Source: Actinomycetota bacterium (GTDB lineage Bacteria; Actinomycetota; Thermoleophilia; Gaiellales; Gaiellaceae). Taken from it: DNA of 63,784 nt. This document shows positions 1 through 8,397 of the stretch, one piece after another; the first letter of the stretch is position 1; every line of letters begins with the position of its first letter. The DNA lies in the NCBI GenBank assembly GCA_003162055.1, contig PMNA01000026.1, positions 98,027 through 161,810 on the forward strand, written 5' to 3'. Position numbers and translations under genes: made by a program. The notes under the pieces were generated by a model that was not told the origin of the DNA, did not search any database, and saw only the letters and a program-made list of their open reading frames with translations.

Positions 1-90
1 GTGGGTGGGTAAAGAGGCGCCCGGGACGAAAGTCTTCGCCCCTTTGAGCACAGCTTTGAGGCGGCGGACTGCCCAGCCTCGCGAAGCGCG

Positions 91-1290
91 CTACAGCCGA
101 CCGAAGTTCTTGAGGTAGCGATAGAGGTAAACGAGCGCCGGCTTGAGATCGCGCAGCGAAAGGACCGGCTCGACGAAAGGCGGCCTGGCGATGATCGGGC
201 GCTCTCCTCTCATCAGCGTGATCGCCCACTGCTTGCGCCGCCCCTCGCTCGTGCGCGGCTCGGATGGGCGACCGGTCAGGTCGAGGTAGGCGATGTGGGC
301 CAGATTCACGCCGCAGGCGGCCGCCAGCGTATGCCACATCCACAGCCGTGGATTGATCTCCATCAGCTTGTAGCGACCGTCGCGCGGATCACGCTTGAAC
401 TCCACCTGTGAAATGCCGGTATAGGCACAGACCTCCAGCAGGCGCAGCGAGTCCTCGACCAGCTCGGGCAGCCAGAGCGCCTCGCCGTGCCGGCAGCTGC
501 CCACGCCGCGCGGCACCAGCTTGCGGCTGCGCGGGGTCTGGCGCAGCTTGCGTCCGCAGAAGATGCCCAGTGCGCGGCCTTCGCTGCCGAGGTAGCTACC
601 GACGGTGTAGAGCTCCTTGTCGCCACCGGGAACGACCTCCTGCAGCATCGGGGCGTAGGGCGCGGCCATCTCGTAGGCCTCGTCGAGCCCGGCCATCGAG
701 TCGCAGCTAAAGACGCGCCGCCTGGGATAGACCTTGCGGAAGGCGATCGGCTCCGACGGCTTGACGAAGAGAGGGAAGCCGATCTCCTTCGCGGCCTCGC
801 GGGCCTCGGAGGCCGAGCTCGGATAGAGCGTCAGCGGCGCGGCGACATTCGCCTCGGCGGCGCGGGCGAGCTGCCAGCTTTTCTGCTGAAGCAGGTCGAG
901 CTTGGCGGCGTCGGGCGCCGGGCAGAGCAACTTGCCACCGAGCTTGGGCAGCGCGCGGGAGATCGAGGCCAGACCGTCGTCGTGGGTGGCGAGGATCGGC
1001 GTCGGCGCGGGCAGTAGCTCGACGAGCTCGGAGAGAAAAGCCGTGAAGCGTTGCTCCTCGGCGTAGGGATCGGGGCAAACGAGAGGCAGGCAGTAGCGCG
1101 AGCGAAGCCCGATCGCGAAGGGACGGTGGTCGAGCGCCAGCACCCGCACACCGGCCCGCGCCAGCGACTGGATCGCACCCAGGCCGTTGACCCAGCCGAC
1201 CTCGAGCACGATCGCCGGCGCCGCCGACGAGCCGTCGAGATAGCGCTCGATGCGCGTGCGTGTCTCCTGATCGATGATCTTCTCGCTCAC
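91..1290 (-). CDS. ATP-grasp domain protein
   Basis: A 399-residue cytoplasmic protein with the carbamoyl-phosphate-synthase-like ATP-grasp layout: an N-terminal Rossmann-like half (to about residue 115), then the ATP-grasp core, with FPLFVKPSEP in the lysine-bearing strand and EINPRLW near residue 310 supplying the metal/ATP ligands. Family members ligate a carboxylate to an amine or thiol using ATP; the substrate here cannot be read from the sequence. Its place beside a flippase and an O-antigen-ligase-like gene suggests a job in surface glycan decoration. The GTG start is preceded by a TACGAT box ending 8 bases upstream, with no ribosome binding site, so the message is probably leaderless. 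Confidence 0.8.
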   Translation of the reverse strand: MSEKIIDQETRTRIERYLDGSSAAPAIVLEVGWVNGLGAIQSLARAGVRVLALDHRPFAIGLRSRYCLPLVCPDPYAEEQRFTAFLSELVELLPAPTPILATHDDGLASISRALPKLGGKLLCPAPDAAKLDLLQQKSWQLARAAEANVAAPLTLYPSSASEAREAAKEIGFPLFVKPSEPIAFRKVYPRRRVFSCDSMAGLDEAYEMAAPYAPMLQEVVPGGDKELYTVGSYLGSEGRALGIFCGRKLRQTPRSRKLVPRGVGSCRHGEALWLPELVEDSLRLLEVCAYTGISQVEFKRDPRDGRYKLMEINPRLWMWHTLAAACGVNLAHIAYLDLTGRPSEPRTSEGRRKQWAITLMRGERPIIARPPFVEPVLSLRDLKPALVYLYRYLKNFGRL

Positions 1291-1298
1291 AGGGGGCG

Positions 1299-1304
1299 AT
1301 CGTA
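1299..1304 (-). promoter_or_regulatory. -10 box, leaderless promoter of ATP-grasp gene
   Basis: TACGAT on the minus strand ends 8 bases before the GTG at 1290; a TTGTGT -35-like hexamer lies about 15 bases further upstream. Confidence 0.5.
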
Positions 1305-1503
1305 GCGGCTGCCGCTGTCACACAAGTCGCTGAGCTCGTCTCGTATCGAGGTACTCGTCTGGCAGGCCAAGGGCTCGTTCTCCCGAAACCAGTTCCAGGG
1401 AGTTCAAGATACGATCGATCGCTGGCGCGGCGGTTTCGGCGCCCTTTCTCGATGTCTGCGATGAATCAAATAGCGACGAATCTCATGCGGAGATGAGCCT
1501 CCG

Positions 1504-2955
1504 GTGATTCGAAAGCAGATGGGCCGCCTCGCGCAGCAGTCCCTGGTCTACGGGATCGGGGGCGTGGTCTCGCGCCTGGTCGCCATCGGCCTGATTCCCA
1601 TCTACACGAGGGACCTCCACAAGGGCGGATACGGGACAGTCGCGATTCTCCTCTCCGGCGAGGCGCTGATGGTCATCGCCCTGCGGGCGGGCGTCCAGAA
1701 CGCCTTCTTCCGCTTCTACTACCTGACCTCCGACCCGATCAAGAGACGGACCGTCGTACGCACCGCCTTCTGGTACACGATGACCGCCGCGACTGTCGGG
1801 CTAGCGCTCGGGCTCGTCTTCGCGCCCGAGATAGCGAGCGCCCTCGGGTTGAGCGGGCACACCAACCTCGTTCGGGTGACCGCCGTATTTCTCTGGGGCG
1901 ACATGAACTACGAGCAGCAGGCCTCGATCTTCCGCGCCGAGCAGCGTTCGACCTCGTACGCGATCGCCAGCGTCAGCAACGTCTTGATCACCATCTGCGC
2001 GACGGTACTGCTCGTCGTCGTCTTAAAGCTGGGGCCGATGGGCATGATCGTGGGCAATTTCACCGGCACCCTGTGTGTATACGTGGTGCTCCTTCTCTAC
2101 CGCGCCCGCCTACTCGGCTTCGAGTTCGACCGGCGCCTCTACCTGGCCATGGAGCACTTCGGCTTGCCGCTGCTCCCGTCGGCGCTCGCACTCTGGGCGA
2201 CCAAGTTCTCCGATCGCCTCTTTCTCAATCACTACTTCGACACCAAAACGGTCGGCGTCTACTCCCTTGGCGTTCAGATCGCCTCGGCGCTGGTTCTCCT
2301 GATCACCGCCTTCCAGCTCGCCTGGCCCGCCTTCGCCTACGCGATCGAAGACGACGACGAGGCTCGCCACACCTATGCATACGTGCTGACGTACTACCTC
2401 TTCTTGATGACCTGGGCGGCCGTCGGACTCTCGCTGCTCGCGCCCTTCTTGGCCCATTTCCTCGCACCGACTTGGCACGGGCGGTCGAGCGCCAACGTCA
2501 TACCGCTACTCGCCTTCGGCAACGTGATCTTCGCCGGCTACTCCGCGATGACGATCGGCATCGGCCGCGCGCGCAAAACAGGCGCGAACTGGATCATCAC
2601 CGGCGTGGGAGCGCTAGTCGACGTTGTCCTGAACATCGTGCTCATTCCGCGCATCGGAATCTCAGGCGCCGCAATAGCTCTACTCGTCGCGTACGCGACG
2701 ATGTTCCTCGGGATCAGCTGGCGTGCGCAGCACGTCTTCTTCGTCCCGTACCAGTGGCGCCGAATAGTGACGCTGCTCAGCGTCGGAGCCGCGCTGAGCG
2801 TGGCCGGTGGGGTCTTTTCGATCCCGACCCCGCTCGCTCTCGTTCTCGCGATCGCCTATCCCCTCGTCCTCTTCGTCTTCGGTTTTTACCTCGCTCCCGA
2901 GCGCAGGCAGATGGCCGCGCTTGCTCGCCGCGCTCTGCGCTTGCAACACAGCTGA
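1504..2955 (+). CDS. Polysaccharide flippase (Wzx/MOP superfamily)
   Basis: A 483-residue polytopic membrane protein with about 12-14 hydrophobic segments and the N-terminal signature of polysaccharide exporters (SLVYGIGGVVSRLVAIGLIP). Such proteins flip undecaprenyl-linked sugar repeats across the membrane. The GTG start gives the usual family N-terminus. It is divergent from the ATP-grasp gene; the 213 bases between them carry the TACGAT promoter of that gene but no clear -10 for this one. An O-antigen-ligase-like gene lies 2 kb away, which fits a Wzx-dependent glycan pathway. Confidence 0.88.
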   Translation: MIRKQMGRLAQQSLVYGIGGVVSRLVAIGLIPIYTRDLHKGGYGTVAILLSGEALMVIALRAGVQNAFFRFYYLTSDPIKRRTVVRTAFWYTMTAATVGLALGLVFAPEIASALGLSGHTNLVRVTAVFLWGDMNYEQQASIFRAEQRSTSYAIASVSNVLITICATVLLVVVLKLGPMGMIVGNFTGTLCVYVVLLLYRARLLGFEFDRRLYLAMEHFGLPLLPSALALWATKFSDRLFLNHYFDTKTVGVYSLGVQIASALVLLITAFQLAWPAFAYAIEDDDEARHTYAYVLTYYLFLMTWAAVGLSLLAPFLAHFLAPTWHGRSSANVIPLLAFGNVIFAGYSAMTIGIGRARKTGANWIITGVGALVDVVLNIVLIPRIGISGAAIALLVAYATMFLGISWRAQHVFFVPYQWRRIVTLLSVGAALSVAGGVFSIPTPLALVLAIAYPLVLFVFGFYLAPERRQMAALARRALRLQHS

Positions 2956-2975
2956 CGTATCGACCGTGCCCGCCC

Positions 2976-3902
2976 TCAGCGAGCGATGACCAGCGCCCTT
3001 GCTCGATACGGGCCGGAGCGAACGACCACCCGGTAGCGACCCGGCGTCGAAGGAGCGCGCAAAACCAGCGAACGGCCCGAGGTCAGCCCGTACGTTCCGT
3101 TGAAATGCCAGCGTACGGAGACCCGGTCGGTTGAGATTTTGAGCCGGAACATATTTCCGGCGCTCACTCGGATGCGGCCCGGCCGTAAATTCAGGATGCG
3201 GAGGCGAATGGGGATCGGCTCGCTCGCGCCCGATTCGTTCCCGACGTGATCGACGGCCTTCAGCGTCAATTCGTGCCAGCCCTTGAGAACGCGTCCGTCG
3301 GCCATTCCCTTCCAGTCGAACTTGCCCGGCTTGCCCGCTCGCTCCTTCGTTTGCTCGACCAGCTTCCCGTCGACGAAGAGGAGGATGCGAGCTCGCTCGT
3401 TCAGGTGGTATCTGATGTGGACGGCGTCCTTGTTGCCATCGCCGTCCGGCGAGATGGTGTGTGAGCTCACGGAGATGTTGGTTAGTTTGGGCGCCTGAGT
3501 GTCGAGCTGGATGATGTTCGGGAGCATGGTGGTCAGTCGCTCGTTTACGAGGTACACCCGCACTCGATAGATACCGTCAGGTAGAAGTCGACCGGTGTTG
3601 TCGCGCCCATCCCAGACCACGTGGAGCGGGCCCGGCGGCTTATACGCGGCGCCGAGGAGCTGCCGAACCACGTGCTCCGGCGGCACGGTGATCGAGAGGG
3701 TCACCCGCTCGTTTCGGCGCAACGAGAATTCGATTCTCGCCTTCGACGTGTTACAGCGGCAGGTGGGTGAGAACTCCTTCGTAACGCGGGTGCTCGTGAT
3801 GGTCGGCGGCTCGAGCTTCAGCTGTTCGGTCACCACGAAGGCGACGCCGGTCGCCACCATCAAGAGCGTGACGAGGATCGGTGGGCCGAAGCGAGTAAAC
3901 AC
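2976..3902 (-). CDS. Membrane-anchored FlgD-like Ig-fold protein
   Basis: 308 residues. One N-terminal hydrophobic segment (about residues 8-25) acts as anchor or uncleaved signal. Next comes a short Cys-x-Cys stretch (TCRCNT), then at least two beta-rich repeats. The first contains WDGRDNTG followed by PDGIYRVRV, the hallmark of FlgD-type Ig domains; the second has the weaker form FDWKGMADGRVLKGWHEL. I infer an extracytoplasmic, protein- or glycan-binding role. It converges with the flippase gene (21-base gap). A TAAACT -10 (3913-3918, minus strand) lies 10 bases before the GTG start, so the leader is very short at best. Confidence 0.65.
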   Translation of the reverse strand: MFTRFGPPILVTLLMVATGVAFVVTEQLKLEPPTITSTRVTKEFSPTCRCNTSKARIEFSLRRNERVTLSITVPPEHVVRQLLGAAYKPPGPLHVVWDGRDNTGRLLPDGIYRVRVYLVNERLTTMLPNIIQLDTQAPKLTNISVSSHTISPDGDGNKDAVHIRYHLNERARILLFVDGKLVEQTKERAGKPGKFDWKGMADGRVLKGWHELTLKAVDHVGNESGASEPIPIRLRILNLRPGRIRVSAGNMFRLKISTDRVSVRWHFNGTYGLTSGRSLVLRAPSTPGRYRVVVRSGPYRARALVIAR

Positions 3903-3971
3903 GGGCGAAGGGAGTTTACGTGCCGCTCAGAGTCACGTGCCCTGCGAGCGGTGAGAGTCTCGACAGCGTTA

Positions 3972-3990
3972 TTACCTTGTGGTAAGGTAA
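3972..3990. promoter_or_regulatory. Palindromic operator candidate
   Basis: Perfect inverted repeat TTACCTT-N5-AAGGTAA, 19 bases, lying 26 bases before the GTG of the response regulator at 4016 and about 70 bases upstream of the divergent FlgD-like gene. Its AT-rich arms stand out from the surrounding DNA, which suits a dimeric repressor site. Confidence 0.45.
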
Positions 3991-4015
3991 GGATCGCTTT
4001 CGAGCTGCCGCCAAA

Positions 4016-4435
4016 GTGACCTCAACCACCGCCACAATCCTCGTCTGCGAGGACGATCCGAGCCTTCGCCTTCTGTTTCGGCTGACGCTCGAGCCGCATG
4101 GCTACAAGGTCGTCGAGGCCGGTGACGGTCGCTCGGCAATCGAGTTGGCGCGTAGCGCAGAGCCCGATCTGGCGATCATCGATATGGGCCTGCCCGACTG
4201 CAGCGGCATCGAAGTCGCGCGGGCGATCAGGGAGACGCCCGCGCTCGAGAAGACGCCGATCTTGATGGCGACGGGGAGCATGCAGCCGGGCGACCGGCTA
4301 ACGGCCGAGGATGCCGGGGTAGACGCCTTCCTCTACAAGCCCTTCAACATGATCAGGCTGATCACGGAGATTCAGCGACTACTGGGGAAGCGAGAGACCG
4401 TCGATATCGGCCTCTCGCTTCGGCGTCTGCACTGA
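4016..4435 (+). CDS. Single-domain response regulator (CheY-like)
   Basis: 139 residues, essentially one receiver domain: acidic pocket E12-D13-D14, phospho-acceptor D56 (IIDMGLPD), conserved T86 and K108 (FLYKPF). There is no DNA-binding output domain, so it probably acts by protein contact or in a phosphorelay. No histidine kinase is encoded anywhere in the window, so its partner is unknown. The GTG start is set by the domain boundary; no good ribosome binding site precedes it. Confidence 0.85.
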   Translation: MTSTTATILVCEDDPSLRLLFRLTLEPHGYKVVEAGDGRSAIELARSAEPDLAIIDMGLPDCSGIEVARAIRETPALEKTPILMATGSMQPGDRLTAEDAGVDAFLYKPFNMIRLITEIQRLLGKRETVDIGLSLRRLH

Positions 4436-4451
4436 TTGTGAGTGCGTCTGC

Positions 4452-4643
4452 TCAACCGAGCGGCGCTGCTGCGCTGCACTGCTCGCAGTGCTGCTCGAAC
4501 GGTGTCCCGTGAACGCAGAGCGGCAACGGGATCGACCAGGCGTGTAGACGAGTTGCCGTGTCAACCATCCGTGCCGTCACTGCCGATCTGGTCCCCTTGA
4601 TCGGAGCGGCGTACTTCAGCGGTTCTGTCATGAGGAGGCTCAT
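4452..4643 (-). CDS. Possible small Cys/His protein (63 aa)
   Basis: Unrecognised. The C-terminus reads CVHGTPFEQHCEQC, a Cys/His pattern of the kind found in small zinc-ribbon proteins. A GGAG lies 11 bases before the ATG at 4643; an internal ATG at 4631 is an alternative. Only the motif supports it, and a chance open frame is possible. It converges with the response regulator gene. Confidence 0.3.
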   Translation of the reverse strand: MSLLMTEPLKYAAPIKGTRSAVTARMVDTATRLHAWSIPLPLCVHGTPFEQHCEQCSAAAPLG

Positions 4644-4950
4644 GCGGGGAGCTTCTCCTTGGGGGGCTTAGATTTTCTCAGAGCCAAAGCGACTTGGCTC
4701 ACTACGAAAACTATGCCCTCTGAAAACGTTTTCCTAGAGCCAAATCGGGGATTGAGATCCCCCATAAGGGGGTCAAGTTCGAAGTCGTCTCCCGAGTTAA
4801 CCGGTTTCTGGCGAAGCGCTGACGTAACCGAAAGGCGGGCGTTCGACCGGCTCGAAATACTTGCAGTTTCGGGACTCTATTTTTCGTCGCACCTGCCGAA
4901 AATGAGGGTGCGGCGTATTTCATGCGGCGCTAATCCGGGAGGGCCGACAG
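4644..4950. other. Intergenic region with several short hairpins
   Basis: No confident gene on either strand. Visible structure: a perfect 7-bp hairpin GAGCCAA/TTGGCTC (4681-4700); a palindrome GAAAACGTTTTC (4721-4732); a direct repeat AGAGCCAAA near 4681 and 4736; a C5/G5 stem around 4759-4773; and CGCACC/GGTGCG just before the small peptide at 4951. Together these look like a structured untranslated leader, but I could not match them to a known riboswitch. Confidence 0.3.
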
Positions 4951-5049
4951 ATGATGATGTGGGTAATCGCGGCGGCAATGACTTTCGTCGCCCTAGGTTT
5001 CATTGCGGTGGAGTACCGACCACACCACTTCCGACTGCACCACCGCTGA
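4951..5049 (+). CDS. 32-residue single-pass membrane peptide
   Basis: Starts at the first of three ATGs, preceded by a strong GGGAGGG ribosome binding site with 7-base spacing. The translation begins MMMWVIAAAMTFVALGFIAV and ends in a basic, histidine-rich tail (EYRPHHFRLHHR): one transmembrane helix of about 18 residues with a charged cytoplasmic end. The last 50 bases overlap, on the opposite strand, the 3' end of the O-antigen-ligase-like gene. Function unknown. The ribosome binding site plus the clean hydrophobic/basic split make it more than a random frame, but expression is unproven. Confidence 0.45.
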   Translation: MMMWVIAAAMTFVALGFIAVEYRPHHFRLHHR

Positions 5050-6493
5050 TCGTCGAGGCCTCGCCGGGAAGTGCAAGCGGCGAGGCAACCGCGATCGCCA
5101 GGAAGCTCCAAGTCATCGGATCCTCGAAAAAGTCCGCATAGAAGAGGCTGTGGACGGCGATCGCGGTCAGCGACAGTGCGCACACGAGCTGGACGCGACC
5201 CGGGAAGGTCGGTCCGGCGCGGCGGAAGGTGACGAGCAGCGAGGCCGCGAGCAGCCAGAGGAAGAGCACGAACCCAACCAGCCCCTCTTCCGCGGCGACG
5301 GTCACGGGCGTGGTGTGCGAGGCCGCCTTGCGCAGGTCGCGCCCGGACAACCCGGTGAGATCGGCGTAGGCCCGCCTGAAGCCGCCGATACCGACTCCTA
5401 CGACCGGGTGGTGAACGGCGATTCGTATCCCATGCTCAACGAGGGTCGAGCGAGCCGAGGTGATGCTGTTGAGATTGCTCTTCGACCCGTCGAGCATCTT
5501 CGCTCGGGCCTGCGGCGCCAACAAGGCGACCGGCACGATCAGCATCGCCATGAGCACGAGCGGAGTCGCTGCGCGCCGGTGCCAGGAGACGAGAGCTGCG
5601 GCCACAACTCCCACCACGAGAGCCGTAAAGCTCGACTGCGAATAGGAGAGAAAGAGCCCGACCCAGAGCGCACCGATCGCGCAGGTCAAGAGGGCGAGCC
5701 AGGGGCGGCCGACGCGCGTGACCACGAGCGCGAGACAGGCCAGTATGGCCAGAACGAGAAAGCGCCCGTAGATGGACGGATCCCAGAACACCGAGTTGAC
5801 CCGGAAAAACGGCCGGTAGGCATTCGAGTTGATGACCTTCGGGTTCCAGTAGAGCTGCCCCGTCTCGTGCTGATAGGCGCCGATGAGCGCGAACACGAGG
5901 GCCATCGAGACGAGCTGCAGGAGTAGGCCCTGAAGCAGCCGCCGCGACCAGCGCAAGCGGGCCAGCGCGAGCGCGAGAAAGGTGAAGGGCAGAAGGGCGG
6001 CATCGAGCTCGGTCGCGCCTCTTCGGACGTCGATGCTCCAGAGAAGCGAGAGAGCACTCCAGACGACGAAGCCCGCCACGGGCCAGGCGAGCGGCCCCAG
6101 CTCTCGTGACCGCCTGTCGCCCCGGTAGGTCTCCAGCGCCAGCACGAGAGTCGCCGCCGTGATGACCACGTAAAGGAGAATGAACGAGCTGTAGTTCGAG
6201 TTGCTCAGCGTGAAAGGAAGGCGGGCCGGGACACAGGCCAATGCGAGAACCGGCAGCAGCCACGGCCAGCGCCGCAGTACGACGATGAGAACCGAGGCGC
6301 TCACCAGCACGGTCACGACGGTGATCGCCAGCGAGGCAGGGCCGACGCGCGGCGCGAACGTAGCCGCCGCGAGCATGCCCCCGCCGGCTGCCAGCGCGAG
6401 CCCGCCGAGACGCACCCATCGGTCGTGAGCGAGAAGTAGCCCGACTAACCCGAGTGCCGCAAGCGGGCCACCGATTTGTGCGAGCGCATCCAC
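5000..6493 (-). CDS. O-antigen ligase / polymerase-like membrane protein
   Basis: 497 residues with about 11-12 hydrophobic helices and one large extracytoplasmic loop before the last helices, containing the WaaL/Wzy-type run EHGIRIAVHHPVVGVGIGGF. Such proteins join or polymerise undecaprenyl-linked glycans on the outer face of the membrane. The GTG start is preceded by GGAGG, three bases away. A flippase, a sugar transferase and DUF354/AsnB genes nearby support a surface-glycan role; ligase and polymerase cannot be told apart here. Confidence 0.8.
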   Translation of the reverse strand: MDALAQIGGPLAALGLVGLLLAHDRWVRLGGLALAAGGGMLAAATFAPRVGPASLAITVVTVLVSASVLIVVLRRWPWLLPVLALACVPARLPFTLSNSNYSSFILLYVVITAATLVLALETYRGDRRSRELGPLAWPVAGFVVWSALSLLWSIDVRRGATELDAALLPFTFLALALARLRWSRRLLQGLLLQLVSMALVFALIGAYQHETGQLYWNPKVINSNAYRPFFRVNSVFWDPSIYGRFLVLAILACLALVVTRVGRPWLALLTCAIGALWVGLFLSYSQSSFTALVVGVVAAALVSWHRRAATPLVLMAMLIVPVALLAPQARAKMLDGSKSNLNSITSARSTLVEHGIRIAVHHPVVGVGIGGFRRAYADLTGLSGRDLRKAASHTTPVTVAAEEGLVGFVLFLWLLAASLLVTFRRAGPTFPGRVQLVCALSLTAIAVHSLFYADFFEDPMTWSFLAIAVASPLALPGEASTISGGAVGSGVVGTPPQ

Positions 6494-6658
6494 GATCCTC
6501 CGGTCAACTTCCAGCTCGCGGCGCTATGCGAGGCGGCCGGTACCGCGTATTGCAGGGTAAAACCGTCAAAGCCGAGCGAGTTTACAGAACTGGGTCGGCA
6601 GGGCGGCGAGAGAGCCCCCGGTACTCAGGCGCCGAATCATGTACGCCCGGAAAACGAA

Positions 6659-6699
6659 GCGGGCCGGGCGATCGAGTGATCCCCGATCGTCCGGCCCGC
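6659..6699. terminator. Strong hairpin downstream of comA
   Basis: GCGGGCCGG-n-CGATCG pairs with CGATCG-n-CCGGCCCGC (about 15 bp) around a loop of 9 bases. It lies about 60 bases past the stop codon of the phosphosulfolactate synthase gene. There is no T-run on either side, so it may be a U-less terminator or an RNA-stability element. Confidence 0.5.
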
Positions 6700-6761
6700 G
6701 CCACTGCCATGAAGACGGCTGCCGATCCCCACGCGAGCGAGGCGGCGCCGTCGGCCGGCGG

Positions 6762-7532
6762 CTATTTCTCTCCCAGAACCGCCTTCAGCGTGTCGGAGCG
6801 AAGTCCGAGACGAAGCGCCTCCAGACCCAGTGCCTCCTCGGGCGGGATGTTGCCGAGGTTCACCTCGGGCCCGTAGTGAGCGATCATCCAGGATTGAGCA
6901 GCCTTGAGCGGCGCCTCGAAGATGAGATCGTTGATGGGAATGTCGTGCGCGATCTCCTCGATGAGCCCTTCGCGCATCTCGCCCGACGGCCGGAAGATGC
7001 CGGCGGTGCCGCCCTCTCTTCCTTCCGTGATCACCTTCCAGGAACCGGCCTCGAGCTCTTCCTTGATCCAGTTCACCCACTCGTAAGGCGCGAACACGAC
7101 CTCCGCGTCCTTGGAGCCGACTTCGGACAGGACGGTGAAGTCGCGCGCAAAGTCGGCGATCAGCTCGAGCTTGCGCTCACGCGGGAGGTCGATTGTGCCG
7201 TCGGAGATCTCGACGTGAGTCAAGCCGTTGGCCGACATCCACTTTTTGTATCCGTCGAGTTTTCCCAGGGTGTAGGAGACCTCGAACAGTGTCCCCCCAC
7301 AGACGACCGGCGTCGCGAGCGATCGGTACAGGGAGATCTTCTCCTTGAGGTTGCAGGTGATGTAGGAGGAGCCCCAGCCGAGCTTCGCCACGTCGATGTA
7401 ATCGCCGGCGACCTCGTAGAGGCCCTCGATGGCGGCGATGGTCAAGCCCTTGTCGAAGATATGCGTGATTCCCTGAGCGCGCGGCTTGGCGCTGCGAGGC
7501 GGTAGTGCGAGGAATCCGTCAGAGGCTGACAT
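6762..7532 (-). CDS. comA: Phosphosulfolactate synthase family protein (ComA)
   Basis: 256 residues, the usual length for ComA, a TIM-barrel enzyme that adds sulfite to phosphoenolpyruvate. Recognisable blocks are THIFDKGL, DVAKLGWGSSY, TLFEVSYTLGK, HVEISDGTIDLP, LSEVGSKD, TEGREGG and IFEAPLK. I chose the ATG at 7532 because GGAGA lies six bases before it; the longer frame from 7592 adds 20 residues unlike the family and lacks a site. In methanogens this is the first step to coenzyme M; plant Hsa32 and Bacillus YitD are relatives with other roles. No comB or comC is present, so the product here is uncertain. Confidence 0.88.
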   Translation of the reverse strand: MSASDGFLALPPRSAKPRAQGITHIFDKGLTIAAIEGLYEVAGDYIDVAKLGWGSSYITCNLKEKISLYRSLATPVVCGGTLFEVSYTLGKLDGYKKWMSANGLTHVEISDGTIDLPRERKLELIADFARDFTVLSEVGSKDAEVVFAPYEWVNWIKEELEAGSWKVITEGREGGTAGIFRPSGEMREGLIEEIAHDIPINDLIFEAPLKAAQSWMIAHYGPEVNLGNIPPEEALGLEALRLGLRSDTLKAVLGEK

Positions 7533-7682
7533 AGATGTTCTCCAATCGTTTACGGGCGGTTTCCCGCAGGTCGTGATGGGTGGATTCTCCATGACTGTCG
7601 GAGTCGACGGCGAGGGGATACGAATCGCTTGACCGACCCGCGGTAAGGCACTCGAGCGTGAGCCGACGATAGAGCACTAGTC

Positions 7683-7946
7683 CTAGTCCTCGCCCTCGTC
7701 CTCGTCGGCTTGCTCCCGAGCCTCGTCAGCGGCGCGAGCGAGCGTCAGCGCCAGCTCCTCGGCGATCGCCGGATCCATGCAGATCTTCAGCTCCCCGTCC
7801 ATCTGATGCGCGAGCGCCAGCGACACCCAGCCGCCCTCGACCGCGCGGGCGACGGCGAGAACCAGATCGCCGGTATCGAGACTCTCGAAGCGAAGCATGC
7901 CTTCGTCCGACCCGTTCCCGTTGTTATCAAGAGTGATGTCGTTCAT
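7683..7946 (-). CDS. Small acidic protein, unknown function
   Basis: 87 residues, strongly acidic C-terminus (about ten D/E in the last 13). The middle (GDLVLAVARAVEGGWVSLALAHQMDGELKICMDP) looks folded. The ATG is preceded by GAGG five bases away, with a TATCCT -10 (rc of 7970-7975) further up, so it has its own leadered promoter. I do not recognise the family. Confidence 0.55.
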   Translation of the reverse strand: MNDITLDNNGNGSDEGMLRFESLDTGDLVLAVARAVEGGWVSLALAHQMDGELKICMDPAIAEELALTLARAADEAREQADEDEGED

Positions 7947-8106
7947 CGGCGCCTCGACTCAGAGTAACGAGGATAGCCCCAGCGACCGATTGCCTACCAG
8001 TTAACAGGCGTTATTCGTCGGATCCCGAGCTCTGATCGGCAATGTGCATTCCCGCCACCGCGGAGCCGCGACAGACACCCCGGTCGCGACTCCGCTGAGG
8101 AACCGC

Positions 8107-8397
8107 TCAGTCGGCGGCGGGGACCAACTCGGGCCGCAGGCCGGGCGCTTCGTGGCGCCCGAAGCGAGTGGCCGGCATCCACTCCAGCCAGCGGGGCAGG
8201 TACCAGTTCCAGCGGCCGAGCAGCTTCATCGTCGAGGGCAGGAGCACGCCGCGGATGATCGTGGCGCCGACGAGCACCGCTACGGCCGGGCCGACACCGG
8301 GCTCCTTCATCTCGACCAGCCGAAACCAGTTCCGCGCGCTCCAACCGCCGACGCGCCCCGCGAGCCAGATGCGCGGCGGAACGAGGTAGACCCGCAA
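8107..8397 (-). pseudogene. Remnant of MMPL family transporter (C-terminal end)
   Basis: The frame encodes the last transmembrane helix and tail of an RND/MMPL transporter: VEMKEPGVGPAVAVLV, then TIIRGVLLPSTMKLLGRWNWYLPRWL. Full-length members are 700 residues or more. Nothing MMPL-like precedes it in any minus-strand frame, so at least 85% of the gene is missing. The usual VDATI is VGATI here, a change at a normally conserved acidic residue. I read it as a decayed fragment left by deletion. Confidence 0.7.

Noticed and set aside
1-90. Possible gene end at the window's left edge
   Set aside because: No frame there can be tied to a recognisable protein in only 90 bases.
4471-4492. CACTGC/GCAGTG hairpin as a terminator for the response regulator
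   Set aside because: Short stem with a two-base loop and no T-run; it also lies in the candidate small Cys/His gene.
4644-4950. Known riboswitch (c-di-GMP, TPP, cobalamin) in the structured leader
   Set aside because: Core consensus blocks of these classes are not visible.
6494-6658. TTGACG near 6570 (minus strand) as promoter of the O-antigen-ligase-like gene
   Set aside because: No -10 hexamer lies at an acceptable distance.
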